Positions 26,993 through 35,374 of a stretch of 64,000 bases of DNA are shown here, in pieces (position 1 is the first letter of the stretch; every line of letters begins with the position of its first letter). The DNA lies in contig PDZS01000018.1 in NCBI GenBank assembly GCA_002753225.1, forward strand, positions 19,272 through 83,271, written 5' to 3'. This stretch comes from Deltaproteobacteria bacterium YD0425bin51 (GTDB taxonomy: Bacteria; Desulfobacterota; Desulfobacteria; Desulfobacterales; YD0425bin51). Both the position numbers and the translations under genes were made by a program. The notes under the pieces were generated by a model. It was given only the letters and a program-made list of their open reading frames with translations. It made no database searches and was not told the DNA's origin.

Positions 26993-27152
26993 GACTGGTT
27001 ATAATCCAAACTCTAGTTCAGTAGGAACTCAGATTCCTACTTTCTTACTGCTCGGACTAGGATCTGGTATTCTAAGTATTATTATTGTTCAACTTTTCAA
27101 TTTTATTGATAAATGTATTCAAAAAAAAAAAGACGATATTTCATCTGGATAA
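26967..27152 (+). CDS. 61-aa candidate precursor peptide 1 (GYNPNSSS motif, one membrane helix)
   Basis: The N-terminal part is MEGKILKIKTGYNPNSSS followed by VGT; a hydrophobic membrane segment covers about 23-46 and a Lys-rich tail follows. A second gene in the operon (29910-30095) encodes a peptide of exactly the same length with the same N-terminal motif and a different helix. Conservation of a short N-terminal motif against variable remainder, next to a radical SAM/SPASM gene, suggests a modified peptide or a small envelope subunit. It overlaps both neighbours, which supports real translation. I cannot assign it to a named family. Confidence 0.72.
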   Translation: MEGKILKIKTGYNPNSSSVGTQIPTFLLLGLGSGILSIIIVQLFNFIDKCIQKKKDDISSG

Positions 27153-27616
27153 CCTTATTATTTATTATTCAAGGATGTATTGATGACAATTACGCCGTAA
27201 AAGAAGGTAATTTTTCCCCTGATTTTCAATTAACAAATTTAGAACATGGTAGATTTTTTTTAAATCAGCAAAGGGGAAAATTTGTTATTTTAATATTTTG
27301 GGCGACATGGTGTCAACAATGTAAAGGAGCTTTGCTTGAGCTAAAGCTTTTTATTGAAAAATATAAAGATAAAAATGTGATACTATCTGGTATATGCTCA
27401 GATCCTGAAAATATGGATGATGTTAAAAAAATAGTCTATGAAATGAATCTTAACTACCCTACCCTTTTAGATAATAGTGCAAAAGTTTTTTCAAAATATA
27501 AATTAAGAGCTTTTCCAGCAATAATCCTAATTAATATTGATGGCAAAATTGATCTAATAAGATATGGTTATAATAAAAATATTCTGTATCAAATCAAAAA
27601 GAAATTAGAATTATGA
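27113..27616 (+). CDS. TlpA/ResA-like thioredoxin-fold lipoprotein
   Basis: 167 residues. A lipoprotein signal ends in IIQGC (lipobox Cys about 22). The thioredoxin fold follows, with active site WATWCQQC at about 64-71 and the cis-proline segment RAFPAIILI near 139. Such proteins reduce or exchange periplasmic disulfides. It overlaps peptide gene 1 by 40 bases and the next gene by 4. The DsbD-like domain encoded immediately downstream is a natural electron donor, so together they form an envelope thiol-redox module within the peptide operon. Confidence 0.88.
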   Translation: MYSKKKRRYFIWITLLFIIQGCIDDNYAVKEGNFSPDFQLTNLEHGRFFLNQQRGKFVILIFWATWCQQCKGALLELKLFIEKYKDKNVILSGICSDPENMDDVKKIVYEMNLNYPTLLDNSAKVFSKYKLRAFPAIILINIDGKIDLIRYGYNKNILYQIKKKLEL

Positions 27617-29910
27617 AGTTATTTTGGATTATATTTATAAATATTATTTTTTTTGATTCTACCAGCATATTTGCTGCATTAAAATCTCATTTTTTAATAG
27701 AACCATATCTTATAGAAGTCACATCTTCTAGTGCAAAAATTGCATTTCATCTTAAAGAATCTCTGCCTGCAAAGGTTAAAATTTTAACTCCCAGCGGTTC
27801 TAAAGAATTAGCATCTCCTTCAAATTTTTCACATTTTATTTATGTGAAAGACCTATCTTCAGGAATGACTTATCCCTATGAAGTAAGTATAGGTAAAGGT
27901 GAAAAAACTGAATTCATAAGAGATAATAGTTATCAGATTAAAACCGCTCCATTAATAGGGAAATCGTTTGTATTTGCAGTTTATGGAGATCCAAGACCAG
28001 GTGACAATGGTACTGATAGGTACCATAAGAGCATAATAGACCAGATGCTTTATCATGATCCTGCATTTGCCTTAATACTCGGAGATATGGTCGATCATGG
28101 CGAACAAGAAGAGCTTTGGGAAAAATTCTTTCAAATAGAGTCAAAACTCCTTAGAAGAACTGCGGTTTTTCCAGTTTTTGGAGATAATGACTATGCTGAA
28201 GGGAAAGGTCTTTTTGATAAATTCTTTCCAATGTTTAAAAAAGGATTTTATAAATTTGAATGGGGAGGCATACAATTTTTTGCTTTGAATGCATGGGATA
28301 CCCGAGGCAGCCAAAATAATTCTGACTTTGATTCTGAAAGTGAACAGATTAAATGGATTAAATCAGAACTACAAAGGGATGAAGTCAAAAAAGCTCCTTT
28401 TAGAATTGTTTTCATACATGACCCTATCTTTATATCTAGAGGAAAGTCTTCAGAAATTTTAACAAAAGTCTGGGCTCCAATTTTTCAAGAGCACAAAATA
28501 GATGTTGTTTTTGCTAGCTGGCATTTGTACGAACGTTCTCATAATCAAGGCGTAACTTATATATTAAGCGGAGGAGCAGGAGCAGAACTCATATGGATGC
28601 CTTCTGACCCTAATTATAAATCACAGGCTGAAGCGAGGGCATATCATTTTTGCAGAGTTGACGTTCAATCTGATGCAATGAAAATAAGAAGTATTGCAAT
28701 AGACGGAACTGTTTTAGATGAAATAATTCTTACACCAAAAACTAATAGTCAGTCTGATATTTCAAGCAAAAATGCAAATATAGCGAAACGGATTCAAAAA
28801 GAGATAATTATAAATAAAGGTAATAATCATCCTATTATTCCATTGTACCTTTTTTCCTCTGACTGCAATTATTGTAGGCGTTTGTTAAACATAGAACTCC
28901 CAGAACTTGCAAAAAAAAACAAAATTACTCTAAGGGTAATCTATTTTGATTTAAGCATCAAGGAAAGCTATAATCTTTTTTTAAATGCAGGTGAAGAATT
29001 TGGAAGGCAAGGTTCGAACTTACCTGCTATTTTTATTGGGAAATCAGCATATGGCGGTCAAATTGAAATAGGAAAAGGTCTTATAGAAGAGATTCAAAGC
29101 TTTCTTACAAACCCCCAAATTTACCAAAGCAAAACTATAAATCCATTTAAGCAATCTTTTGACACAAAATTAATTCAAGAGAACACATTCAATTCTCTTA
29201 CATTAGGTATTGTAACTTCTGCCGGCTTTTTGGATGGATTAAATCCATGTGCCTTTGCAACTATCATATTTTTAATTTCTTACTTGAATCTTTTTGGAAT
29301 ATCCTCAAGACAGATGGTTTACATTGGCAGCCTCTTTGTTCTAGGAGTATTTTTAACATACTTTGGAATTGGCTTGCTATTTTATAATTACCTAAAATAT
29401 CTGTTCAGACATCAATTTCTTATTACCGGTATATATATTGTTTTACTAGTAATTGTAGGGATACTATGCGCTATTTCATTTATGGATTTTATCCGCTGTA
29501 TTTCTGGGAAAAAATCAGAAATAACTTTACAGCTTCCAAATTTTTTAAAACTTAATATTCAAGAACGTATTAGAAAATTTGCAGGCAAAAAGACTGCAAT
29601 GACTCTTGCCCCTTTTATATTAGGAGTATTTATTTCAGGGTTAGAACTTACATGTACAGGGCAAGTTTATATCCCGATTGTAGCAATGATAGCTGAACCT
29701 ATTCATCGTTTAACTGCTCTTTACTATTTAATAATATACAATTTAGCATTTATTATTCCTCTAATTATTGTTTTTCTTCTAGCCTTCTTTGGAATAACAT
29801 TTAGCACTATGGTAAAAAGTTCTTATTACATTGCAGGCATTAAGGCTGCACATGTAATATTTTACTTTGCTATGACAATTATTATGCTATTTAATTTAGG
29901 ATGGATTTAA
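27613..29910 (+). CDS. Fusion: purple-acid-phosphatase-like phosphoesterase, thioredoxin-like domain, DsbD/CcdA-like transmembrane domain
   Basis: 765 residues with a signal peptide (about 1-21). Residues 25-115 are a fibronectin III-like domain. Residues 118-375 are a calcineurin-like phosphoesterase with YGDPR, LILGDMVDHG, VFGDNDY, FIHDPIF and SWHLYERS; the usual GNHD and GHxH ligands are altered, so activity is uncertain. Residues 395-500 look like a thioredoxin domain with Cys418-x-x-Cys421 (SDCNYC). Residues 525-765 are a six-helix CcdA/DsbD-type electron carrier with cysteines in LNPCAFAT (about 547) and LTCTGQ (about 682). The architecture couples a trans-membrane reductant path to a periplasmic phosphoesterase. 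It is tightly packed in the peptide operon. Confidence 0.85.
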   Translation: MKLFWIIFINIIFFDSTSIFAALKSHFLIEPYLIEVTSSSAKIAFHLKESLPAKVKILTPSGSKELASPSNFSHFIYVKDLSSGMTYPYEVSIGKGEKTEFIRDNSYQIKTAPLIGKSFVFAVYGDPRPGDNGTDRYHKSIIDQMLYHDPAFALILGDMVDHGEQEELWEKFFQIESKLLRRTAVFPVFGDNDYAEGKGLFDKFFPMFKKGFYKFEWGGIQFFALNAWDTRGSQNNSDFDSESEQIKWIKSELQRDEVKKAPFRIVFIHDPIFISRGKSSEILTKVWAPIFQEHKIDVVFASWHLYERSHNQGVTYILSGGAGAELIWMPSDPNYKSQAEARAYHFCRVDVQSDAMKIRSIAIDGTVLDEIILTPKTNSQSDISSKNANIAKRIQKEIIINKGNNHPIIPLYLFSSDCNYCRRLLNIELPELAKKNKITLRVIYFDLSIKESYNLFLNAGEEFGRQGSNLPAIFIGKSAYGGQIEIGKGLIEEIQSFLTNPQIYQSKTINPFKQSFDTKLIQENTFNSLTLGIVTSAGFLDGLNPCAFATIIFLISYLNLFGISSRQMVYIGSLFVLGVFLTYFGIGLLFYNYLKYLFRHQFLITGIYIVLLVIVGILCAISFMDFIRCISGKKSEITLQLPNFLKLNIQERIRKFAGKKTAMTLAPFILGVFISGLELTCTGQVYIPIVAMIAEPIHRLTALYYLIIYNLAFIIPLIIVFLLAFFGITFSTMVKSSYYIAGIKAAHVIFYFAMTIIMLFNLGWI

Positions 29911-30095
29911 TGGAACAATCTGGCAAAATTCTTAAAATAAAACATGGATATAATCCAAATTCGAGCTCTATCGGCTCAATTATTTTTGCATTACCTGTCG
30001 CTCTATTTGGAATAACAATTGGTTTTGGTATAATCTCAAGTATTATATTTTCTTATTTTATAAAACTTGAAGATAAAAAAGAAGATAAACCATGA
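29910..30095 (+). CDS. 61-aa candidate precursor peptide 2 (GYNPNSSS motif, one membrane helix)
   Basis: I choose the ATG at 29910, overlapping the upstream stop as TAATG, over the in-frame ATG at 29901. This start gives MEQSGKILKIKHGYNPNSSS then IGS, and the same 61-residue length as peptide 1. A hydrophobic helix spans about 23-48 and the tail is rich in Lys, Glu and Asp. Shared with peptide 1 are GKILKIK, GYNPNSSS and a following Val/Ile-Gly-Ser/Thr; the helices differ. Its stop overlaps the next gene by four bases. Confidence 0.72.
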   Translation: MEQSGKILKIKHGYNPNSSSIGSIIFALPVALFGITIGFGIISSIIFSYFIKLEDKKEDKP

Positions 30096-31141
30096 AGGCT
30101 GCTTTATTCATTTTACTCATCTTTTCAAATTTAGCTTTTTCTGATGAAATTGATCCTTTATCTCAAAGAGAAAAATACAGGATAAAACTTCAAAAATTAC
30201 TTGATGCAAAAGATAAAAATCAGGAGTTAGGAAACTTTTATGAAAATTTAATTGGAGACTTTGATTCTGCGGCTAAACATTACCAGTCTATTTCAGACAA
30301 AAAAAATTCTGAAAGAATTTTATATTTAAAAAATAAATTCCATGATCAGGATCAAACCTTAAACATAATTAAATCAGACATGGCAAAAGACATATCAAAT
30401 AGGGATCTTTATGATAGGTACAATCAATTGGAAGATTTGATCAAAAACTATCCTGATTATTACAGACGATTTGAGGTTTTCTATACCCTTGGGATTGTCT
30501 ATATGATTATGGACAAATACAAATCTTCCTATGAATCTTTTCAAAAATCCCTTGAACTTAAACCTGCATGTCATTTATTTTTACCAATAATATCGCATCT
30601 TGAAAGCTCACATCAAAAATGGATACGTCATATTATCATATCAGTCACATATATTATATTGTTTGTCTTAGCTTTAATAACATTTGTTTTATTGTATTAT
30701 GCAAAGCCATGGCTTTTTCTAAAACATAAACATATTACTTTAGGATTACTTATTATATTTTTATGGGTTATTGTTTTTTATATTGGATTTTATTATTTTG
30801 GAAAGAAGATTGAATTTTTAGAAAAGGAGAACACTAAAAATTCAATTCAAATTTATGCAACGCCATTTACACATGGATCCGGAATTGCTTCTATATTGTT
30901 TATATATGGACTTTTTGGAGTTATTTGGACATATTTATTTTCTGCAAGTGCTGCAATTATTAACAGTAGCCCTTTAAAAATAATTATCAATTATCTATTT
31001 GCTTGGTTAATATTTACAGCTCTACTCACACATTTTTATATGCTCTACTGTGATGGGAAATGTGAATTTGAAACATATTCTAAAAATATCCTATACTATT
31101 ATAAAGGGAGTCTTTCCTTTAACTTAAAAAATATTTGGTAA
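30092..31141 (+). CDS. TPR-containing membrane protein
   Basis: 349 residues. A signal peptide (about 1-17, AFS) is followed by a hydrophilic helical region with TPR-like repeats, clearest at about 127-158 (FYTLGIVYMIMDKYKSSYES). Five or so membrane helices fill the second half. A short cysteine pair (YCDGKCEF) lies near residue 315. The layout of periplasmic TPRs plus C-terminal helices repeats that of the first gene of the operon at lower length. It probably scaffolds other envelope components of this locus; function unknown. Confidence 0.75.
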   Translation: MKAALFILLIFSNLAFSDEIDPLSQREKYRIKLQKLLDAKDKNQELGNFYENLIGDFDSAAKHYQSISDKKNSERILYLKNKFHDQDQTLNIIKSDMAKDISNRDLYDRYNQLEDLIKNYPDYYRRFEVFYTLGIVYMIMDKYKSSYESFQKSLELKPACHLFLPIISHLESSHQKWIRHIIISVTYIILFVLALITFVLLYYAKPWLFLKHKHITLGLLIIFLWVIVFYIGFYYFGKKIEFLEKENTKNSIQIYATPFTHGSGIASILFIYGLFGVIWTYLFSASAAIINSSPLKIIINYLFAWLIFTALLTHFYMLYCDGKCEFETYSKNILYYYKGSLSFNLKNIW

Positions 31142-31145
31142 AATA

Positions 31146-32309
31146 ATGAGATACCGTTACGAAAATTTTGGTGGAATTATATCCAGTGAATCTCCTGCAT
31201 TTTTAGCCTATGTTGATCGCGACTATATGCTTTCTCTGGGTTTTTCTAACTCATCATTATGGAATACATTTGACACTTCAATAAATCTTTTGTCTGCTCC
31301 TACTGAAGTTCATTTTGCAATAACTAATAAATGCTCTGTTTATTGCCCTCATTGCTATATGGGTGCAGGAACTGAGGAAATTGGCGAACTTAGTACAGAA
31401 CTATTTAAAGATTGTCTAAATATTCTTTCATCTATGAAAGTATTTCATATTGCTCTTGGCGGAGGAGACGCTCTTGAAAGACCTGACCTATTTGAGATAG
31501 CAGATTATGCTAGAAAAATAGGAATAGTTCCAAACTTAACAATATCTGGCATTAATATGACGCCAAATATTTCTGAAAAGATGAAATGCTTTGGTCAGAT
31601 AAATATTTCTATGGATGGAGTTTACGAATATTACTCAGTTTTTAGGGGAAAAAACCTATTTGAAGTTGCTGATTATGCTATAGGGTGTTTAGTTAAAGCA
31701 GGTATTTCAACAGGGATAAATTGTGTTGTCGGGAAAAGTAATTTTAGCCATATTCCTAAATTATTTAAATATGCTGCAAAAAAAAAGTTAAATGAAATTG
31801 AATTTTTACGCCTAAAACCATCAGGACGCTGCAATGATATTTATTATAAGGAGAAAACTACATTTGAACAAAATATTTCTCTTATACCGCTACTATCAAG
31901 ATTATCCCAAAAATATGGCATTACAGCCAAAATAGACTGCTCTTTTGTGCCAATGTTATGCTATCATAATCCACCACTTGATATATTGGATAAAATGGCA
32001 GCATATGGATGTGAAGCAGGGAATGTCTTGCTTGGAATAAGAAGTAATGGTTCTGTATGCGGGTGTTCTTTTCTAAATCCGTCTAATGTATCTATTTTTG
32101 ATTTTGCTTCTGGTTATTCTGCTGAGAAATATTTTAAGGATCTTTTATCATGGACCAGTTTTGCTAAAGAACCTTGCAAAAGCTGCACTTATCTTCATTT
32201 ATGTAAAGGTGGATGTCATGCTGTAGCTCATTTTGTTGAAGGGAGCATTTTTTATCCTGATCCTGAATGTCCTAAGAAAACAAGTTTAATGCATGGAAAA
32301 AGAACATGA
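31146..32309 (+). CDS. Radical SAM/SPASM domain enzyme, probable peptide maturase
   Basis: 387 residues. The radical SAM cluster motif CxxxCxxC is at Cys63, Cys67 and Cys70 (NKCSVYCPHCY), followed by LGGGDALERPDL. A SPASM-type C-terminus binds auxiliary Fe-S clusters, with cysteines in YGCEAGN, SVCGCSF and the run CKSCTYLHLCKGGCH, plus PECPKK. The N-terminal 50 residues (RYENFGGI, then FLAYVDRD) faintly recall PqqD/MftB-type recognition elements but are too short for a complete one. SPASM enzymes typically modify ribosomal peptides, and two same-motif small peptides are encoded just upstream. It is 4 bases after the TPR gene and overlaps the hybrid kinase start. Confidence 0.9.
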   Translation: MRYRYENFGGIISSESPAFLAYVDRDYMLSLGFSNSSLWNTFDTSINLLSAPTEVHFAITNKCSVYCPHCYMGAGTEEIGELSTELFKDCLNILSSMKVFHIALGGGDALERPDLFEIADYARKIGIVPNLTISGINMTPNISEKMKCFGQINISMDGVYEYYSVFRGKNLFEVADYAIGCLVKAGISTGINCVVGKSNFSHIPKLFKYAAKKKLNEIEFLRLKPSGRCNDIYYKEKTTFEQNISLIPLLSRLSQKYGITAKIDCSFVPMLCYHNPPLDILDKMAAYGCEAGNVLLGIRSNGSVCGCSFLNPSNVSIFDFASGYSAEKYFKDLLSWTSFAKEPCKSCTYLHLCKGGCHAVAHFVEGSIFYPDPECPKKTSLMHGKRT

Positions 32310-35300
32310 AAATGAAATTAAGGGACCGTCTATCATATAAACAGGCTAAAAACACTGTTATAATAGTCTTGCTCTTAGGCATATTCATGAACTTTTTACA
32401 AATAGCTTATGACCTAATGAAAGAGCAAAGAGAAGTTGCGTCAACCATTTCTCAAGTTGCAGGGATCATAATGAAATCCGTAGCTCAGGCAGTATATGAT
32501 ATTGACGAATCACAAGCAAAAAATCTTCTTAGCGGTCTCTTTGAATATAAGCCTGTTCTTAAAGCTGAAATTATAGATGACTTTGGTAGAGTTCTTTGTA
32601 AAAAGGAACGGGTTGAAACTCAAGGCTTGCTTAGTATAGCTCTAGGCGAGATGTTTTTTGGGAGAGTAAGGACATATACTTTTGATCTTTATCATAAAGA
32701 TGTTGCAACCCCTGTAGGTAAAATAAAAATTTTCGTTGATACTTACCTTATTGCAAAAAATTTTATAAGTCGCGCTGGAATTATTGTAATGAGCGGCTTT
32801 ATTAGAAATATTATCTTATCAGCTATTTTGGCTATGATGTTTTATTATTCTCTTACTAAACCTTTACTTAAAATGGTTAAAAGCCTTTCCTCTGTTGATT
32901 TTGAAAAGCCTTCTGAATGGACAATAGAATATACCAAAGATCATGAAAAAGATGAACTCGGTTTACTTACAAAAACTATAAACGGACTCTTGGTAGGATT
33001 TGGTGATAGTTTAGAAAGCAGGAGGATTTCAGAGGAAAAATTTAGAAATATTTTTGATAACGCTACAGAAGGTATTTTTCAATCTACAACTAATGGTAAA
33101 TTCCTGACTGTAAATCAAGCAATGGCAAATATTTACGGCTATAATTCCCAAGAAGAATTTTTAGAGGGGATTAAAGATATAACTAAACAGATTTATGTTG
33201 ATGCATGCAAACGAAACGAATTTCAAGATTTAATTAAAGAACATGGAATTGTTAAAAATTTTGAATTTAAAAGCTGTAAAAAGGATGGAACCATAATAGA
33301 TGTGTCTATTAATGCTCATGTTGTATTGGATGAGCATGATAACATATTATATTATGAAGGAAATCTGGAAGATATAACGCAGAAAAAAAAGGCTGAAGAA
33401 TTTAGAATCGCTAAAGAAGCTGCTGAAACTGCAACAAAGGCAAAAAGCGAATTTTTAGCTAACATGAGCCATGAAATAAGAACTCCCATGAACGGAGTTA
33501 TTGCAGCGGCTGAAATAGCACTCTCTGAAAAATTGCCGGATAAAATAGAAAGATATCTCACAATAATACATAACTCAGCTTATTCTTTACTTGGCATAAT
33601 AAACGATATTTTAGATTTCTCAAAAATAGAAGCAGGTCAAATAGAATTAGAACAACGTCCCTTTAGATTAGATGAATTATTGAATAAAGTAATGGATATG
33701 TTTACAACTAAATCTTTAGAAAAAAATATCGAACTTCTAGTTGACTACAACCCTCAAACACCTAAAGCTTTAATTGGCGACTCTTTAAGAATCCAACAGA
33801 TTATAACTAATTTAGTAGGCAATGCTGTTAAATTTACTGAAAAAAATGGTATAATTAATATAAAAGTATCTGACATTGAAAGATCTAAACAATATATCAA
33901 ACTGCAATTTTGTGTAAAAGATACTGGAATTGGAATGAAACCTGATTCTTTAGCGCAACTTTTTAAACCTTTTAGCCAGTTAGATGCTTCAACTACTCGC
34001 AAATATGGAGGTACGGGGTTAGGTTTGTGTATAACAAAACAACTAATTGAGATGATGAATGGGAATATCTGGGTTGAAAGCCAATATGGAAAAGGAAGCT
34101 CTTTCTTTTTTACCTTAAAATTAGGAAGGCAGGATAGCTCTAAAGAAGATCCACTATTATTACCTCCTGATATAAAGGCATTAAATGTTTTAATAATAGA
34201 TGATTGTGAAGATAGCAGGCTAATCATTAAAAAACTTGTTGAATCTTTTGGATTTAGAACAGACATAGCTGAATCTGGAAATGAAGGGATAGATAAGCTG
34301 AGAGTAAGTAAAAATTTTTTCAACTTGATTATATTAGATTGGCTAATGCCAGGAATAAATGGCATTGAAGTCTCTAAAATAATTAGGAATAAATTTAATA
34401 TTGACCTCCCGATAATAATGATGACAGCATTTGGAGGTGAAGCAGAAAAGACAAATGCTAAAGAAGTAGGGATAAACATGTTCCTCTCCAAGCCTATTAA
34501 TCAATCTACTCTTTTTAATGCTATTATGGATGTTTTTGGAAAAGAAGCAGGAAAAATAGAAACAGCAAAGAAAAAAACATTTGCAGCAACATCTGTTTAC
34601 AGAGAACGTCTTAAAGGGATAAAAGTTCTTCTTACTGAAGATAACCCAACCAATCAAGAGGTTGCATCAGCAGTATTAAAAAACGCAGGGATTGTTGTCA
34701 AAATTGCAAATAATGGAAAAGAAGCAATAGAAGCAGTAAGCAAGGAGTATTTTGATGCTGTATTTATGGATATACAAATGCCAGAACTGGATGGATATGA
34801 AGCAACCCAGTTTATTCGAAATAACTTAAAGTTTTCATCCCTTCCAATTATTGCAATGACAGCTCACGCTATGAAAGGCGATGAAGAGAAGTGTATCAAT
34901 GCTGGTATGGATGGATATATAACCAAGCCAATAAATCAACATGAATTATTTCAAAAATTATGTGAAAAATTAAAACTAAACGAAAAAACATCAGACATAT
35001 CTAACATTAAAGCGCCTGATGCTTATCAAGACTTACCTGATTCTATTCCTGGTATTAATATTTTAGAAGCTTTAAATTTACTAGGTATAGAAAAAGAGCT
35101 CTTTAAAGAAATACTTATAACATTTGCCCGCCATAACATTGATACAATAAACAAAATAAAAATAGCATTTAAAAAAGAAGAGAGTAGAGTCTTGAAAAGC
35201 TTATTTCATAGCCTCAAAGGGAGCAGCGCAAATATAGGTGCATATGAGCTCCAGAAAACAGCTGAAGAGTTAGAAATTGCATGTAAAGAAGATGTAATTA

Positions 35301-35374
35301 CATATTCTGATATAAATAAACTTGAAACAAAGCTTAATGAGGTTCTGCAATCAATAAAAAGAATATCCGTTTAA
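32306..35374 (+). CDS. Hybrid histidine kinase (HAMP-like, PAS, HisKA, HATPase, two receivers, Hpt)
   Basis: 1022 residues. Two membrane helices (about 16-36 and 160-186) flank a periplasmic domain. A HAMP-like linker and a PAS domain (about 240-360) follow. HisKA has His389 in NMSHEIRTPMNG; the HATPase has DTGIGM and GGTGLGL. Receiver 1 carries Asp678 (ILDWLMPG), receiver 2 Asp822 (FMDIQMPELDGYE), and the C-terminal Hpt domain His968 (FHSLKGSSANIG). All acceptor residues are present, so a full phosphorelay is possible. It overlaps the radical SAM gene by four bases, so it may control, or be tuned by, the peptide system. Its 3' end overlaps the convergent HD-GYP gene by four bases. Confidence 0.93.
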   Translation: MKMKLRDRLSYKQAKNTVIIVLLLGIFMNFLQIAYDLMKEQREVASTISQVAGIIMKSVAQAVYDIDESQAKNLLSGLFEYKPVLKAEIIDDFGRVLCKKERVETQGLLSIALGEMFFGRVRTYTFDLYHKDVATPVGKIKIFVDTYLIAKNFISRAGIIVMSGFIRNIILSAILAMMFYYSLTKPLLKMVKSLSSVDFEKPSEWTIEYTKDHEKDELGLLTKTINGLLVGFGDSLESRRISEEKFRNIFDNATEGIFQSTTNGKFLTVNQAMANIYGYNSQEEFLEGIKDITKQIYVDACKRNEFQDLIKEHGIVKNFEFKSCKKDGTIIDVSINAHVVLDEHDNILYYEGNLEDITQKKKAEEFRIAKEAAETATKAKSEFLANMSHEIRTPMNGVIAAAEIALSEKLPDKIERYLTIIHNSAYSLLGIINDILDFSKIEAGQIELEQRPFRLDELLNKVMDMFTTKSLEKNIELLVDYNPQTPKALIGDSLRIQQIITNLVGNAVKFTEKNGIINIKVSDIERSKQYIKLQFCVKDTGIGMKPDSLAQLFKPFSQLDASTTRKYGGTGLGLCITKQLIEMMNGNIWVESQYGKGSSFFFTLKLGRQDSSKEDPLLLPPDIKALNVLIIDDCEDSRLIIKKLVESFGFRTDIAESGNEGIDKLRVSKNFFNLIILDWLMPGINGIEVSKIIRNKFNIDLPIIMMTAFGGEAEKTNAKEVGINMFLSKPINQSTLFNAIMDVFGKEAGKIETAKKKTFAATSVYRERLKGIKVLLTEDNPTNQEVASAVLKNAGIVVKIANNGKEAIEAVSKEYFDAVFMDIQMPELDGYEATQFIRNNLKFSSLPIIAMTAHAMKGDEEKCINAGMDGYITKPINQHELFQKLCEKLKLNEKTSDISNIKAPDAYQDLPDSIPGINILEALNLLGIEKELFKEILITFARHNIDTINKIKIAFKKEESRVLKSLFHSLKGSSANIGAYELQKTAEELEIACKEDVITYSDINKLETKLNEVLQSIKRISV

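Noticed and set aside
32306..35374. Plus-strand minor frames and two minus-strand frames of 104 and 245 residues within the hybrid kinase
   Set aside because: They are antisense to conserved kinase and receiver motifs and carry no domain signature.
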